64,000 nucleotides of DNA, taken from assembly GCA_963705885.1 (NCBI GenBank), contig OY970120.1, forward strand, positions 1,488,001 to 1,552,000, in the 5' to 3' direction. Shown here piece by piece: positions 1-8,585 of the stretch. The stretch's first letter is position 1, and the number at the start of each line of letters is the position of its first letter. The stretch comes from MFD01275-c22 sp963705885. GTDB taxonomy: Bacteria; Actinomycetota; Actinomycetes; JACCUZ01. The notes beneath the pieces were generated by a model that saw only the letters and a program-made list of their open reading frames with translations, was not told the origin of the DNA and did not search any database. Made by a program: the position numbers and the translations under genes.

Positions 1-887
1 CGGGCCTGCTCGTCGACCCCGGCGCGGGGCACGCGGGGGTGGTCGAGCTGGTCGACATCGGCCTGGAGATGCCGTCGGTTGGTGTCGAGGTGCTGCAGGC
101 CGACGACGTCGCCCGCCTGCTGCCCCGGCGGGACCGCACGTCCGACAAGTACCGGCGCGGCGTGGTGGGGGTCGCCGCGGGCTCGGAGCAGTACCCGGGT
201 GCGGCCGTCCTCTGCGTGGGCGGCGCCGTGCGGGGCGGCGCCGGGATGGTCCGCTACGTCGGGCCGGGCGAGCCCACGGCCCTCGTCCGTGCCCGCTGGC
301 CCGAGGCCGTCGTCGGGGAGGGCCGGGTGCAGGCGTGGGCGGTCGGCTCGGGCGGGGGTGGCGACGCCGGACGGCGGCTGGGGCAGGCGGCCGAGGACGG
401 CGTCCCGCTCGTCGTCGACGCCGACGCGCTGACCGCGTTCGCGGAGCACCGCGACCACGCCGTCGCCGCGCTGCTCACCCCGCACGCCGGCGAGCTGGCC
501 CGGCTGGTCGGCGCCGACCGCGACGACGTCGAGGCCCGCCGGCTGCACCATGCGACGTCCGCGGCCCGCGAGCTGGGAGCGGTCGTCCTGCTCAAGGGCT
601 CGACCACGGTCGTCGCGGCGCCCGACGGGAGGGTGCGGGTGAACCCGACCGGCACGCCCGCGCTCGCCACCGCCGGGTCGGGCGACGTGCTCGCCGGCCT
701 GTGCGGGGCGCTGCTGGCCGGGGGCCTCGACCCGCTCGACGCCGGGTCGGTCGGCGCATGGCTGCACGGCCTCGCCGGCCGGCTCGCGTCCGCCGGTGGC
801 CGGCCGGTGCGGGCCAGCGACGTCGTCGAGGCCCTCCCCCAGGCCGTGGCGAGCCTCGCGGGTGGCTCTGGGAAACTGGACGGGTGA
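1..887 (+). CDS. nnr: NAD(P)H-hydrate dehydratase (C-terminal part of bifunctional Nnr), 5' partial
   Basis: The reading frame is open from base 3 with no start, so the gene begins upstream. The visible part is the ADP- or ATP-dependent (S)-NAD(P)HX dehydratase (YjeF C-terminal, ribokinase-like) domain, which repairs hydrated NAD(P)H in the cytoplasm. Motifs seen are DKYRRGVVGVAAGSEQYPGA near the front, LTPHAGELARLVG in the middle, and the nucleotide-binding GTPALATAGSGDVLAGLCGA near the end. The N-terminal epimerase domain is presumably outside the window. The stop overlaps the GTG of alr by 4 bp (GTGA), so the two are probably translated from one message. Confidence 0.9.
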   Translation, partial: GLLVDPGAGHAGVVELVDIGLEMPSVGVEVLQADDVARLLPRRDRTSDKYRRGVVGVAAGSEQYPGAAVLCVGGAVRGGAGMVRYVGPGEPTALVRARWPEAVVGEGRVQAWAVGSGGGGDAGRRLGQAAEDGVPLVVDADALTAFAEHRDHAVAALLTPHAGELARLVGADRDDVEARRLHHATSAARELGAVVLLKGSTTVVAAPDGRVRVNPTGTPALATAGSGDVLAGLCGALLAGGLDPLDAGSVGAWLHGLAGRLASAGGRPVRASDVVEALPQAVASLAGGSGKLDG

Positions 888-2041
888 GCGACTCCCCGTC
901 ATCCCCGCGCCGGCACGCCGAGGCGCGGGTCGACCTGGGCGCGGTGCGGGCGAACGTCGAGGCCCTCCGGGCCCGGACGACCGCCGAGGTGCTCGCCGTG
1001 GTCAAGGCCGACGCCTACGGCCACGGCCTCGTCCCCTGCGCGCGGGCCGCCGTGGCCGGTGGGGCGACCTGGCTCGGCACGGCGCTGGTCGACGAGGCGC
1101 TGGCGCTGCGCGCGGCCGGCCTCACCGAACCGCGGGTCCTGGCCTGGCTGCTCGGTCCGGGCGAGCGGTGGGCCGATGCCGTCCGCGCTGACGTCGACCT
1201 CTCGGTGAACGCGGCCTGGGCCCTCGATGAGGTCGCGGCGGCCGCCCGCGAGACGGGCACCACCGCGCGGCTGCACCTCAAGGCGGACACCGGCCTCGGT
1301 CGCGGCGGGGCGGCGATGGCCGACTGGCCGGACCTGTGCGAGGCGGCGCGCAAGGCGGAGACCGACGGCATCGTGAAGGTCGTCGGGGTCTGGTCGCACT
1401 TCGCCTACGCCGACGCTCCGGGCCACCCGACGATCGCCCGCCAGGCGGAGGAGTTCGCGCGAGCCGTCGAGCAGGCCGAGCGCGCCGGCCTGGAGCCGGA
1501 GGTGCGCCACCTCGCCAACTCGGCCGCCACCCTGACCGCTCCGGAGCACCACTTCGACCTCGTCCGCCCCGGGCTCGCGGTCTACGGGCTCTCGCCCGTG
1601 CCGGACGTCGGTGGCCCGGCGGCCTTCGGCCTGCGGCCGGCCATGACGCTGACCGGCTCGCTGGTGCTGGTGAAGCGGGTGCCCGCCGGCAGCGGCGTGT
1701 CCTACGGCCACATCTACACGACCGCCGGTGAGACCACCCTCGGCCTCGTCCCGCTCGGCTACGCCGACGGCATCCCCCGCGACGGAGGCAACGTCGGGCC
1801 GGTGCTCGCGGCCGGTCGCCGCCGCACGGTCGCGGGCCGTGTCTGCATGGACCAGTTCGTCCTCGACCTCGGCGACGACCGGGCCGAGGCGGGGGACGAG
1901 GTCGTGCTGTTCGGGCCGGGGGACGACGGCGGCCCCACCGCGCAGGAATGGGCCGAGGCCACCGGCACGATCTCCTACGAGATCGTGTCGCGGGTCGGCC
2001 CACGCGTACCGCGGGTCTACCTCGGCGGGGACGTGGCGTGA
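884..2041 (+). CDS. alr: Alanine racemase
   Basis: PLP-dependent interconversion of L- and D-alanine for peptidoglycan synthesis; cytoplasmic. The GTG at 884 overlaps the nnr stop and gives 385 residues, a normal length for the family. The PLP lysine lies in VVKADAYGHG (Lys41), and the opposite-face catalytic tyrosine is in GVSYGHIYTT. GLVPLGYADGIPR and VAGRVCMDQFVLDL are further family motifs. The downstream hydrolase starts on the stop codon of this gene (GTGA overlap). The position between nnr and the tsa genes is the usual actinobacterial order. Confidence 0.97.
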   Translation: MSDSPSSPRRHAEARVDLGAVRANVEALRARTTAEVLAVVKADAYGHGLVPCARAAVAGGATWLGTALVDEALALRAAGLTEPRVLAWLLGPGERWADAVRADVDLSVNAAWALDEVAAAARETGTTARLHLKADTGLGRGGAAMADWPDLCEAARKAETDGIVKVVGVWSHFAYADAPGHPTIARQAEEFARAVEQAERAGLEPEVRHLANSAATLTAPEHHFDLVRPGLAVYGLSPVPDVGGPAAFGLRPAMTLTGSLVLVKRVPAGSGVSYGHIYTTAGETTLGLVPLGYADGIPRDGGNVGPVLAAGRRRTVAGRVCMDQFVLDLGDDRAEAGDEVVLFGPGDDGGPTAQEWAEATGTISYEIVSRVGPRVPRVYLGGDVA

Positions 2042-3132
2042 ACGCGGTGCCGGTCTGGGGGAAGCGCGCCGCCGTCGTGGCCGGCGCGGCCGGCGTGATG
2101 GCTGCGGGCGCAGCGGTGGGACTGGCCGCCGAGCGCTACGCCGTCGGGCGCTCGTTCCGTACGGCCGACGACCCCTGGGCCGACGAGCCGTTCGGCGAGG
2201 TGCGCGGCACGGTCGTGCCGGTCCGCGCGTCCGACGGTGTCCCCCTCCACGTCGAGGTCGACGGAGCGTCGCCCCGGGCCCGGAACCAGCCCCCGGTCAC
2301 CATCGTGCTCTGCCACGGCCTGGCGCTGACGATGGACAGCTGGCACCACCAGCGGCGCGACCTGGCCGACCTCGGCAGGATCGTGCTCTGGGACCAGCGC
2401 GGTCACGGCCGGTCCGGTCGCGGCAACGGCGACGGGGCGAACATCGACCAGCTCGGCCGCGACCTCTACGAGGTGCTCCGCGCGACGGCGCCGACCGGGC
2501 CGGTCGTCCTCGTCGGGCACTCGATGGGCGGCATGACCGTGATGGCGCTGGCCGACCAGCGACCCAAGCTGTTCGGGGACCGGGTCGTCGGCGTGGCCCT
2601 CGTCGCGACGTCTCCCGGTCGCCTCGCCGAGGTCACGTTCGGCGTCCCCGCCGCCGCCGGGCGCGCCCTGCGCCGGGCGGCACCGAAGGCGCTGCTCGCG
2701 CTGAACCGCCGGCCCGCGGCCGTCGCCCGCAGCCGCCACCTCGGGCACGACATCGAGTTCGTCCTCACCAAGCGCTACTCGTTCGCGACCGACGTGCCGC
2801 CGTCGCTCGTGCGGTTCGTGCAGCGGATGCACGACCAGACCCCGCTCGACGTCCTGGCCGAGCTCTTCCCGGCCTTCGACGCCCACGACAAGCTCGCGGC
2901 GCTCAGCGTGCTCAACGGCGTGGAGACGCTGATCATGGGCGGCGAGCGCGACCGCCTCACACCGGCCGACCACAGCCGCGAGATGGTCGAGCACGTCCCC
3001 GGTGCCGAGCTCGTGATCCTGCCCGAGGCCGGTCACCTGCTCATGCTCGAGCACCACGACGTCGTGACCGACCACCTGCGCAACCTGGTCGAGCGCGCGG
3101 TGCGCGCCCACCCGCAGCGCTCGGCCGGGTGA
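2038..3132 (+). CDS. Alpha/beta-fold hydrolase with N-terminal hydrophobic anchor
   Basis: 364 residues from a GTG overlapping the alr stop. Residues about 6-28 are hydrophobic and alanine-rich, suggesting a signal anchor. The catalytic domain follows: oxyanion segment VLCHGLALTMDSW, nucleophile elbow GHSMGG, acidic residue in GGERDRLTPADHS, and catalytic His in PEAGHLLMLEHH. The substrate cannot be read from the sequence; esterase or lipase activity is possible. It is a conserved passenger between alr and tsaE in many actinobacteria. The stop overlaps the next gene by 4 bp. Confidence 0.85.
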   Translation: MNAVPVWGKRAAVVAGAAGVMAAGAAVGLAAERYAVGRSFRTADDPWADEPFGEVRGTVVPVRASDGVPLHVEVDGASPRARNQPPVTIVLCHGLALTMDSWHHQRRDLADLGRIVLWDQRGHGRSGRGNGDGANIDQLGRDLYEVLRATAPTGPVVLVGHSMGGMTVMALADQRPKLFGDRVVGVALVATSPGRLAEVTFGVPAAAGRALRRAAPKALLALNRRPAAVARSRHLGHDIEFVLTKRYSFATDVPPSLVRFVQRMHDQTPLDVLAELFPAFDAHDKLAALSVLNGVETLIMGGERDRLTPADHSREMVEHVPGAELVILPEAGHLLMLEHHDVVTDHLRNLVERAVRAHPQRSAG

Positions 3133-3725
3133 CCACCGGGGAGGCCGCGGGGTCGTGCGCGTCGACCGAGGCGCTGGCGGCGGCCGTACGTCCCTGCGTC
3201 GCGTGCCCGGAGCTCGTCGAGAGCCGCACGCAGGTGGTGCCGGGCGCGTTCCCGCCGGGCGCCCACGTGCTGCTGGTGGGTGAGGCGCCCGGCGCGGAGG
3301 AGGACGCCACGGGGTCGCCGTTCGTCGGCCGTTCGGGCCGGCTGCTCGACTCGCTGCTCGCCGAGGCCGGGCTGCCCCGCGACCGGGTCGCCGTCGCCAA
3401 CGTCCTCAAGTGCCGGCCGCCGCGCAACCGCACACCGCGCCGCCGCGAGGTCGAGCAGTGCCGGCCGTGGCTGGCCCGCCAGGTCGAGCTGGCCGACCCG
3501 GCGGTCCTCGTGGCGCTCGGGACCACGGCGGCGGCGTGGTTCCTGGGCAGCGGTGCCCGCATCGGGGCGTTGCGCGGCACCACCCGGACGTACGACGGGC
3601 GGCCGCTCGTCGTGACCTACCACCCGTCCGCCGCGATCAGGTTCGGGCCCCATGGCGCGCCGCTGGCCGCGCTGCGCGAGGACCTGGCCGCGGCAGCCGC
3701 CCTCGTCCCCGGGGGGCGCGGGTGA
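3129..3725 (+). CDS. Type-4-like uracil-DNA glycosylase (Fe-S family)
   Basis: 198 residues from a GTG overlapping the hydrolase stop. It would remove uracil from DNA in base-excision repair. Motif 1 is GEAPGAEEDATGSPFVGRSG and motif 3 is YHPSAAIR. Four cysteines fit a 4Fe-4S cluster: the pair in CVACPEL near the N-terminus, then one in LKCRPPRNR and one in VEQCRPW. This cysteine pattern and the GEAPG/GSPFVG motif point to family 4 or 5 rather than Ung. The stop overlaps tsaE by 4 bp, an uncommon but clear link to the tRNA-modification genes. Confidence 0.88.
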   Translation: MTTGEAAGSCASTEALAAAVRPCVACPELVESRTQVVPGAFPPGAHVLLVGEAPGAEEDATGSPFVGRSGRLLDSLLAEAGLPRDRVAVANVLKCRPPRNRTPRRREVEQCRPWLARQVELADPAVLVALGTTAAAWFLGSGARIGALRGTTRTYDGRPLVVTYHPSAAIRFGPHGAPLAALREDLAAAAALVPGGRG

Positions 3726-4210
3726 CGTCGCCCTCGGCGAGCTTCGCGGTGCCGACCGCCGAGGACATGCACGCGCTCGGACGCCGGCTGGCCGCCGTGC
3801 TGCGCCCCGGTGACCTCGTGGTGCTCAGCGGCGACCTCGGGGCGGGCAAGACGACGCTCACGCGCGGCATCGGCGAGGGCCTGGCCGTGCGGGGTGCGGT
3901 GACCTCGCCGACCTTCGTCATCGCGCGGGTGCACCCCGCCCCGGGCGGGGGACCGTCGCTGGTGCACGTCGACGCCTACCGGCTGCGCGACCTCGCGGAG
4001 GTCGACGACCTCGACCTCGAGGCGTCCCTGGACGAGTCGGTGACGGTGGTCGAGTGGGGCACGGGGATGGTGGAGGGGCTGGCCGTGGCCCGGCTCGAGG
4101 TGACGCTCCGGAGGGGCGCGGACGACCGCGACGAGACGCGCGCCGTCACGCTCCACGGGGTCGGTGACCGCTGGGCGGGCGTCGACGTCGGGGAGCTGGC
4201 TCCCGGCTAG
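3722..4210 (+). CDS. tsaE: tRNA threonylcarbamoyladenosine ATPase TsaE
   Basis: 162-residue P-loop ATPase that with TsaB and TsaD transfers threonylcarbamoyl to A37 of ANN-decoding tRNAs (t6A). The Walker A motif is SGDLGAGKTTLTRGI, followed by the TsaE motif VTSPTFVI. HVDAYRL and VTVVEWG are later family signatures. The GTG start overlaps the previous stop (GTGA). Its TAG stop is also the first half of a TAGCCT sequence that looks like the -10 box of tsaB. Confidence 0.95.
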   Translation: MTSPSASFAVPTAEDMHALGRRLAAVLRPGDLVVLSGDLGAGKTTLTRGIGEGLAVRGAVTSPTFVIARVHPAPGGGPSLVHVDAYRLRDLAEVDDLDLEASLDESVTVVEWGTGMVEGLAVARLEVTLRRGADDRDETRAVTLHGVGDRWAGVDVGELAPG

Positions 4211-4213
4211 CCT
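4208..4213 (+). promoter_or_regulatory. Candidate -10 box (TAGCCT) for leaderless tsaB mRNA
   Basis: TAGCCT fits the actinobacterial TANNNT -10 consensus. It contains the tsaE stop codon and is followed by 7 nt and then the tsaB GTG. With a start site 6-7 nt downstream of the -10, the transcript would begin at or next to the initiation codon. No Shine-Dalgarno sequence is visible. No clear -35 box is seen. Confidence 0.5.
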
Positions 4214-4220
4214 CGTCGCC

Positions 4221-4859
4221 GTGCTGCTCGCCCTGGACACCGCCACCCCTGCGGTCACGGTCGCGGTCGCCGACGGCAGCGAGGTCCTCGCCGAGCGGAC
4301 GACCGTCGACGCCCGCCGGCACGGCGAGCTGCTCGCCCCCGCGATCGCGGGTGCCCTTCGCGACGCCGGCGTCGACCGTCGCGACCTGACCGGCGTGGCC
4401 GTCGGCGTCGGACCCGGCCCGTTCACCGGCCTGCGCGTCGGACTGGTCACCGCCCGGACCCTGGGCGCGACGCTGGGCCTCCCCGTCCTCGGCGTGTGCA
4501 CGCTGGACGTCCTGGCGCTGCAGGCAGGCCGGGAGCGGGCGCTCGAGGACTTCCGGGTGGTCACCGACGCGCGGCGCAAGGAGGTGTACTGGGCCGCGTA
4601 CTCCCTGGACGGCGGGTTGCACCGCACCGACGGGCCGCACGTCGAGGCGCCCGCCGCGGCGGCCTGGGCCGGGCCGGCGGTCGGCGCGGGGGCGGCGCTG
4701 TACCCGCAGGACTTCCCCGGCCACCTGGCCCCCGGGCACCCGTCGGCCGCGGCGCTGTGCGCCTGGGTCGCGGCGGGGCGCCCGACCGGGCCGCCGGAGC
4801 CGCTCTACCTGCGCCGTCCGGACGCCGTCGAGCCGGGCGCCCGCAAGCCGGTCCGGTGA
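4221..4859 (+). CDS. tsaB: tRNA t6A biosynthesis protein TsaB
   Basis: 212 residues, an ASKHA-fold protein that dimerises with TsaD and supports t6A formation. The start GTG gives VLLALDTATPAVTVAVAD, the canonical N-terminus. The motif GVGPGPFTGLRVGLVTART follows. An upstream in-frame start at 4164 lies inside tsaE and adds a non-homologous leader, so it is rejected. The gene is preceded by a -10-like TAGCCT 7 nt away rather than by a ribosome binding site. The stop overlaps rimI by 4 bp. Confidence 0.93.
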   Translation: MLLALDTATPAVTVAVADGSEVLAERTTVDARRHGELLAPAIAGALRDAGVDRRDLTGVAVGVGPGPFTGLRVGLVTARTLGATLGLPVLGVCTLDVLALQAGRERALEDFRVVTDARRKEVYWAAYSLDGGLHRTDGPHVEAPAAAAWAGPAVGAGAALYPQDFPGHLAPGHPSAAALCAWVAAGRPTGPPEPLYLRRPDAVEPGARKPVR

Positions 4860-5314
4860 CCGTCGACGACCCGGCCCGGCTGCGCCGGATGCGGTGGTGG
4901 GACGTGCCGGCCGTCCACGCGCTGGAGGTCGTCACCTTCCCGGACCCGTGGTCGGCCGAGACGTTCTGGTCCGAGCTCGCGCACGTGCCGGCGAGCCGGC
5001 ACTACGTCGTCGCCGGCGCGGCAGGGGAGGTCGTCGGCTACGCCGGGCTCGTCGCGACCGGGCACCAGGCCGACGTCCAGACCCTGGCGGTCGCCGAGGA
5101 CCGGCGAGGAGCCGGGCTCGGGCGGCTGCTGCTCGACGACCTGCTCGCCGAGGCGGCCCGTCGCGGGGCCGCCGAGGTGCTCCTCGAGGTGCGGGCCGAG
5201 AACGTCGCCGCGCAGGCGCTCTACGCCCGTGCGGGCTTCGAACGGGTGGGCGTGCGCCGGGGCTACTACCGGCCGGGCGGGACCGACGCGCTCGTGCTGC
5301 GGCTGCGGCTCTAA
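4856..5314 (+). CDS. rimI: Ribosomal protein S18 alanine N-acetyltransferase RimI
   Basis: 152-residue GNAT-family acetyltransferase. The acetyl-CoA-binding motif A is LAVAEDRRGAGLGRLLLDDL. LEVRAENVAAQALYARAGF and the tyrosine-rich RRGYYRPGGTDALVL end typical of RimI follow. The GTG overlaps the tsaB stop. Placement between tsaB and tsaD is conserved in actinobacteria. Its TAA stop is part of TAACGT, a possible -10 box for the next gene. Confidence 0.92.
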   Translation: MTVDDPARLRRMRWWDVPAVHALEVVTFPDPWSAETFWSELAHVPASRHYVVAGAAGEVVGYAGLVATGHQADVQTLAVAEDRRGAGLGRLLLDDLLAEAARRGAAEVLLEVRAENVAAQALYARAGFERVGVRRGYYRPGGTDALVLRLRL

Positions 5315-5317
5315 CGT
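5312..5317 (+). promoter_or_regulatory. Candidate -10 box (TAACGT) for a leaderless ATP-grasp mRNA
   Basis: TAACGT includes the rimI stop codon and sits exactly 7 nt before the GTG of the ATP-grasp gene, the same geometry as at tsaB. No ribosome binding site is visible in between. No clear -35 element is seen. Confidence 0.45.
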
Positions 5318-5324
5318 TGGCCCC

Positions 5325-6221
5325 GTGACCACACGCATCGCCATCGCGACCGCCGCCGAGTTCGCCGACCTCGACGAGGACGGCCCGGCCCTCGTCGAGG
5401 CCCTCTCCGCGCGCCGCGCCGTGGCCGAGCCCGCGGTCTGGACCGACCCGCGGGTCGACTGGTCCTCGTACGACCTGGTCGTCGTGCGCTCGACCTGGGA
5501 CTACGCGCCCCGCCGCGACGAGTTCGTGGCCTGGGCCGGGCGGGTCGGTGCCGTGACCCGCATCGTCAACGACGCCGCCACGCTGGCGTGGAACACCGAC
5601 AAGACCTACCTGCGAGCCCTGGCGGAGGCGGGGCTGCCCGTGGTCGACACCCGGTGGCTGGTGCCAGGTGACACGTTCACCGTGCCCGACGGGGGCGAGT
5701 ACGTCGTGAAGCCGGCCGTGTCCGCCGGCTCCAAGGACACCCACCGCTACCGGGCGGGCCAGCACGACGAGGCGGCGGTCGCCCACGTCACGGCGCTGCT
5801 CGCGGAGGGGCGCACGGTGATGGTCCAGCCGTACCTGTCCGAGGTCGACACCGCCGGCGAGACGGCGTTGCTGTTCTTCGGCGGCGAGCTCAGTCACGCG
5901 ATCCGCAAGGGCCCGCTGCTGACCCTCGGCATGGAGCCCGTGGCCGGGCACTTCAAGGAGGAGCACATCGTGGCGCGTGACCCGTCGGCGGACGAGCGCG
6001 CGGTCGCCGAGCGGGTCCTCGACACGCTCGCCGACGTGGCGCCGACCGGCCGCGAGGACCTGCCGTACGCCCGGGTCGACCTCGTCCCGGGCCCCGACGG
6101 GGCGCCGACGCTGCTCGAGCTCGAGCTGGCCGAGCCGTCGATGTTCCTCGTCCACGACGGCGACGGTGGCGCGGGCGCCGCCGACCGCTTCGCCGACGCC
6201 CTGGTGCGCGCGCTCCCGTGA
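5325..6221 (+). CDS. ATP-grasp domain ligase (RimK / DcsG-like)
   Basis: 298 residues. The N-terminal part holds the VVVRSTWDYAPRRDEF segment typical of proteins annotated as O-ureido-D-serine cyclo-ligase (DcsG)-like. The ATP-grasp lysine region YVVKPAVSAGSKDTHR and the metal-binding end LLELELAEPSMFL follow. It should form an amide or related bond using ATP, but the substrate is unknown. It sits inside the t6A cluster between rimI and tsaD, which is not a standard member. There is no cycloserine cluster nearby, so a role in antibiotic synthesis is unlikely. The start is the GTG 7 nt after a TANNNT box. Confidence 0.8.
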   Translation: MTTRIAIATAAEFADLDEDGPALVEALSARRAVAEPAVWTDPRVDWSSYDLVVVRSTWDYAPRRDEFVAWAGRVGAVTRIVNDAATLAWNTDKTYLRALAEAGLPVVDTRWLVPGDTFTVPDGGEYVVKPAVSAGSKDTHRYRAGQHDEAAVAHVTALLAEGRTVMVQPYLSEVDTAGETALLFFGGELSHAIRKGPLLTLGMEPVAGHFKEEHIVARDPSADERAVAERVLDTLADVAPTGREDLPYARVDLVPGPDGAPTLLELELAEPSMFLVHDGDGGAGAADRFADALVRALP

Positions 6222-6237
6222 CCGGGAGATGTCGAGG

Positions 6238-7293
6238 GTGAGTGACGTGGACGCGCCGCTCGTGCTCGGCATCGAGACGTCCTGCGACGAGACGGGCGTC
6301 GGGCTGGTGCGCGGCCACACGCTGCTGGCCGACGCGGTGGCGTCCAGCGTCGACGAGCACGCCCGGTTCGGCGGCGTGGTGCCCGAGGTCGCCAGCCGGG
6401 CCCACCTGGAGGCGATGGTCCCGACCGTCGAGCGCGCCTGCGCCGAGGCCGGCGTGCGACTCACCGACGTCGACGCGGTCGCGGTCACGAGTGGCCCCGG
6501 CCTGACCGGGGCGCTGCTGGTCGGGGTCGCGGCCGCGAAGGCGCTCACGATCGGGCTCGACGTCCCGCTCTACGGCGTGAACCACCTGGCCGCCCACGTC
6601 GCCGTCGACCAGCTCGAGCACGGCCCGCTGCCCGAGCCGTGCCTCGCCCTGCTGGTCAGCGGCGGGCACTCGTCGCTGCTGCTCGTCGAGGACGTCACGT
6701 CGGACGTACGCCCGCTCGGCGCGACGGTCGACGACGCGGCGGGGGAGGCGTTCGACAAGGTGGCCCGCGTGCTCGGGCTCCCGTTCCCCGGCGGGCCGCA
6801 CATCGACCGGGTCGCGCGGGGGGGCGACCGTTCGTTCGTCGCGTTCCCGCGCGGGCTGACCGGCCCGAAGGACCTGCGGGACCACCGCTACGACTTCTCC
6901 TTCTCGGGGCTCAAGACGGCGGTCGCGCGCTGGGTCGAGGCCAGGGCGCGCGACGGCGAGCCGGTGCCGGTCGCCGACGTGGCGGCCGCGTTCCAGGAGG
7001 CCGTCGTCGACGTCCTCACCCGCAAGGCGGTCATGGCCTGCACCGAGCAGGGGGTCGACCACCTCCTCGTCGGTGGCGGGGTCGCCGCCAACTCGCGGCT
7101 GCGCACGCTCGCCCAGGAGCGGTGCGAGGCGGCGGGGATCCGGCTGCGCGTCCCCCGGCCCGGCCTGTGCACCGACAACGGGGCGATGGTGGCCGCCCTC
7201 GGCGCCGAGCTCGCCACCCGCGGCGCCGAGCCCTCGCCGCTGGACCTCCCGGCCGACTCCTCGATGCCGGTCGACGTGGTCCTGGCCCGCTGA
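6238..7293 (+). CDS. tsaD: tRNA N6-adenosine threonylcarbamoyltransferase TsaD
   Basis: The catalytic subunit of the t6A synthase. Visible motifs are LVLGIETSCDETGVGLV at the N-terminus, the metal-binding HxxxH in GVNHLAAHVAV, LVSGGHSSLLLV, and GLCTDNGAMVAALG near the C-terminus. I chose the GTG at 6238 because CGGGAG at 6223-6228 is 9 nt upstream. An ATG at 6229 in the same frame has that purine run directly against it and would add three residues. At about 351 residues it is a normal TsaD. It ends the cluster; the next gene is convergent. Confidence 0.94.
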   Translation: MSDVDAPLVLGIETSCDETGVGLVRGHTLLADAVASSVDEHARFGGVVPEVASRAHLEAMVPTVERACAEAGVRLTDVDAVAVTSGPGLTGALLVGVAAAKALTIGLDVPLYGVNHLAAHVAVDQLEHGPLPEPCLALLVSGGHSSLLLVEDVTSDVRPLGATVDDAAGEAFDKVARVLGLPFPGGPHIDRVARGGDRSFVAFPRGLTGPKDLRDHRYDFSFSGLKTAVARWVEARARDGEPVPVADVAAAFQEAVVDVLTRKAVMACTEQGVDHLLVGGGVAANSRLRTLAQERCEAAGIRLRVPRPGLCTDNGAMVAALGAELATRGAEPSPLDLPADSSMPVDVVLAR

Positions 7294-7320
7294 CACGTGG
7301 CCGTCGCGGCCCGCCGCCTC

Positions 7321-8508
7321 TCACCCGGTCCGGACCGGCTCCACGACGAGCACGGTCGGTGCGCCCATCACCCGGGTCAGCACGATCGTGGCCTCCTCGT
7401 CGCCACGCAGCCGGAGCTGGCGGCGCAGGGCCTCGGGCTCCACGGCCGAGCCGCGCTTCTTCACCGTCAGGGTGCCGACCCCGCGCTCGCGCAGCAGCGA
7501 GCGGAGGCGCTTGAGCCCGAAGGGCAGCACGTCGGTCACCTCGTAGGACCGGGCGAACGGGGTCGACACCTCCTGCGAGGTCGTGAGGTAGGCGATCGAC
7601 GGGTCCACCAGCGTCGCGGCGAGCGGCTCGGCCACCTCCGCGACCAGGCCCGCCCGGATGACCGCGCCGTCGGGCTCGTGCAGCCAGCGACCCACCGGCC
7701 CCACCGGCGCCCGGACCGACCCGTCGCCGGTGACGGTCACGCCCGACGGGAGCAGCGTCGCGCGCCGGGGAGCGCCGCCCGCGAGCGGGCCGAACCACAG
7801 GGCGCACTCGAGCACATCGCCGCCGTCGGAGACCCACTCGGCCTCGGCGTCGCCGGGCAGCACGGCGTGCGGGATGCCCGGCGCGAGCTTCGCGCCCGTG
7901 GCCGGGACCCGTGCGGCCAGCCCGAGCACCGCGTCGAACGGCGGCGAGTACGACCGCGGGTCGAACGTGCGGCCCCGGCCACTGCGCCGAGCCGGGTCGA
8001 CGAAGACCCCTCCGGCGCCGGTCACGTCCACGTCGAGCACGTCCGCGCACCGGACCTCCGCCCGCCCGGACAGGCCGGCCGCCTCGACGTTGGCCCGGGC
8101 CACCTCCGCCGTCAGCGGGTCCCGGTCGACGCCGATGACCTGCAGCCCCGCCGCGGCCAGGGCCAGGAGGTCCAGCCCGACCCCGCAGCAGAGGTCGAGG
8201 ACCGGCCGGTCGGCGTCGGCGTACCGGACGGCGTGCCGGGCGGCGACGGCGGGCCGGGTCGCCTGCTGGAGCCCGTCGTCGGTCAGGAGGAGCAGGTCGG
8301 CCAGGTCGCCGAGCCGGGCGCGGGCCCGGGCGCGCAGCCGGGACTGGGTCAGCGCGGCGGACACCAGGCCGTCGTCGAGCCCCTCGCGGCGCAGCGCGGC
8401 GCCCAGCGACAGGGCAGCCGCGGGGTCGTAGGGGGGCAGCCGGCCCAGCAGGCGCCGCCCGTCGGGGGTCAGCAGTGCCCGGAACGCGTCGAGCTGCTCG
8501 GCGCCCAC
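7321..8508 (-). CDS. THUMP-like class I SAM-dependent methyltransferase
   Basis: 395 residues from a GTG at 8508; the frame stays open further upstream but would run into the divergent GGDEF gene. SAM-binding motif I is DLCCGVGLDLLALAAAG followed by VIGVDRD. The catalytic-region motif FVDPARRSGRGR follows. The C-terminal part (RGVGTLTVKKRGSAVEP) matches the THUMP-like domain fused to these enzymes. RNA methylation is likely by fold, but the target is unknown. It is convergent with tsaD and divergent from the GAF-GGDEF gene. Confidence 0.82.
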   Translation of the reverse strand: MGAEQLDAFRALLTPDGRRLLGRLPPYDPAAALSLGAALRREGLDDGLVSAALTQSRLRARARARLGDLADLLLLTDDGLQQATRPAVAARHAVRYADADRPVLDLCCGVGLDLLALAAAGLQVIGVDRDPLTAEVARANVEAAGLSGRAEVRCADVLDVDVTGAGGVFVDPARRSGRGRTFDPRSYSPPFDAVLGLAARVPATGAKLAPGIPHAVLPGDAEAEWVSDGGDVLECALWFGPLAGGAPRRATLLPSGVTVTGDGSVRAPVGPVGRWLHEPDGAVIRAGLVAEVAEPLAATLVDPSIAYLTTSQEVSTPFARSYEVTDVLPFGLKRLRSLLRERGVGTLTVKKRGSAVEPEALRRQLRLRGDEEATIVLTRVMGAPTVLVVEPVRTG

Positions 8509-8585
8509 GACCGGATCATCCCAGCCGCGAGGTGAAGGTTCTGCCCGGTCCTGCCGATGCAGCAGAGCAGTGCCGAGGAGGAAAC

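Noticed and set aside
4164..4220. Upstream start for tsaB at 4164
   Set aside because: It lies within tsaE and adds 19 residues that do not belong to TsaB; the conserved N-terminus begins at 4221.
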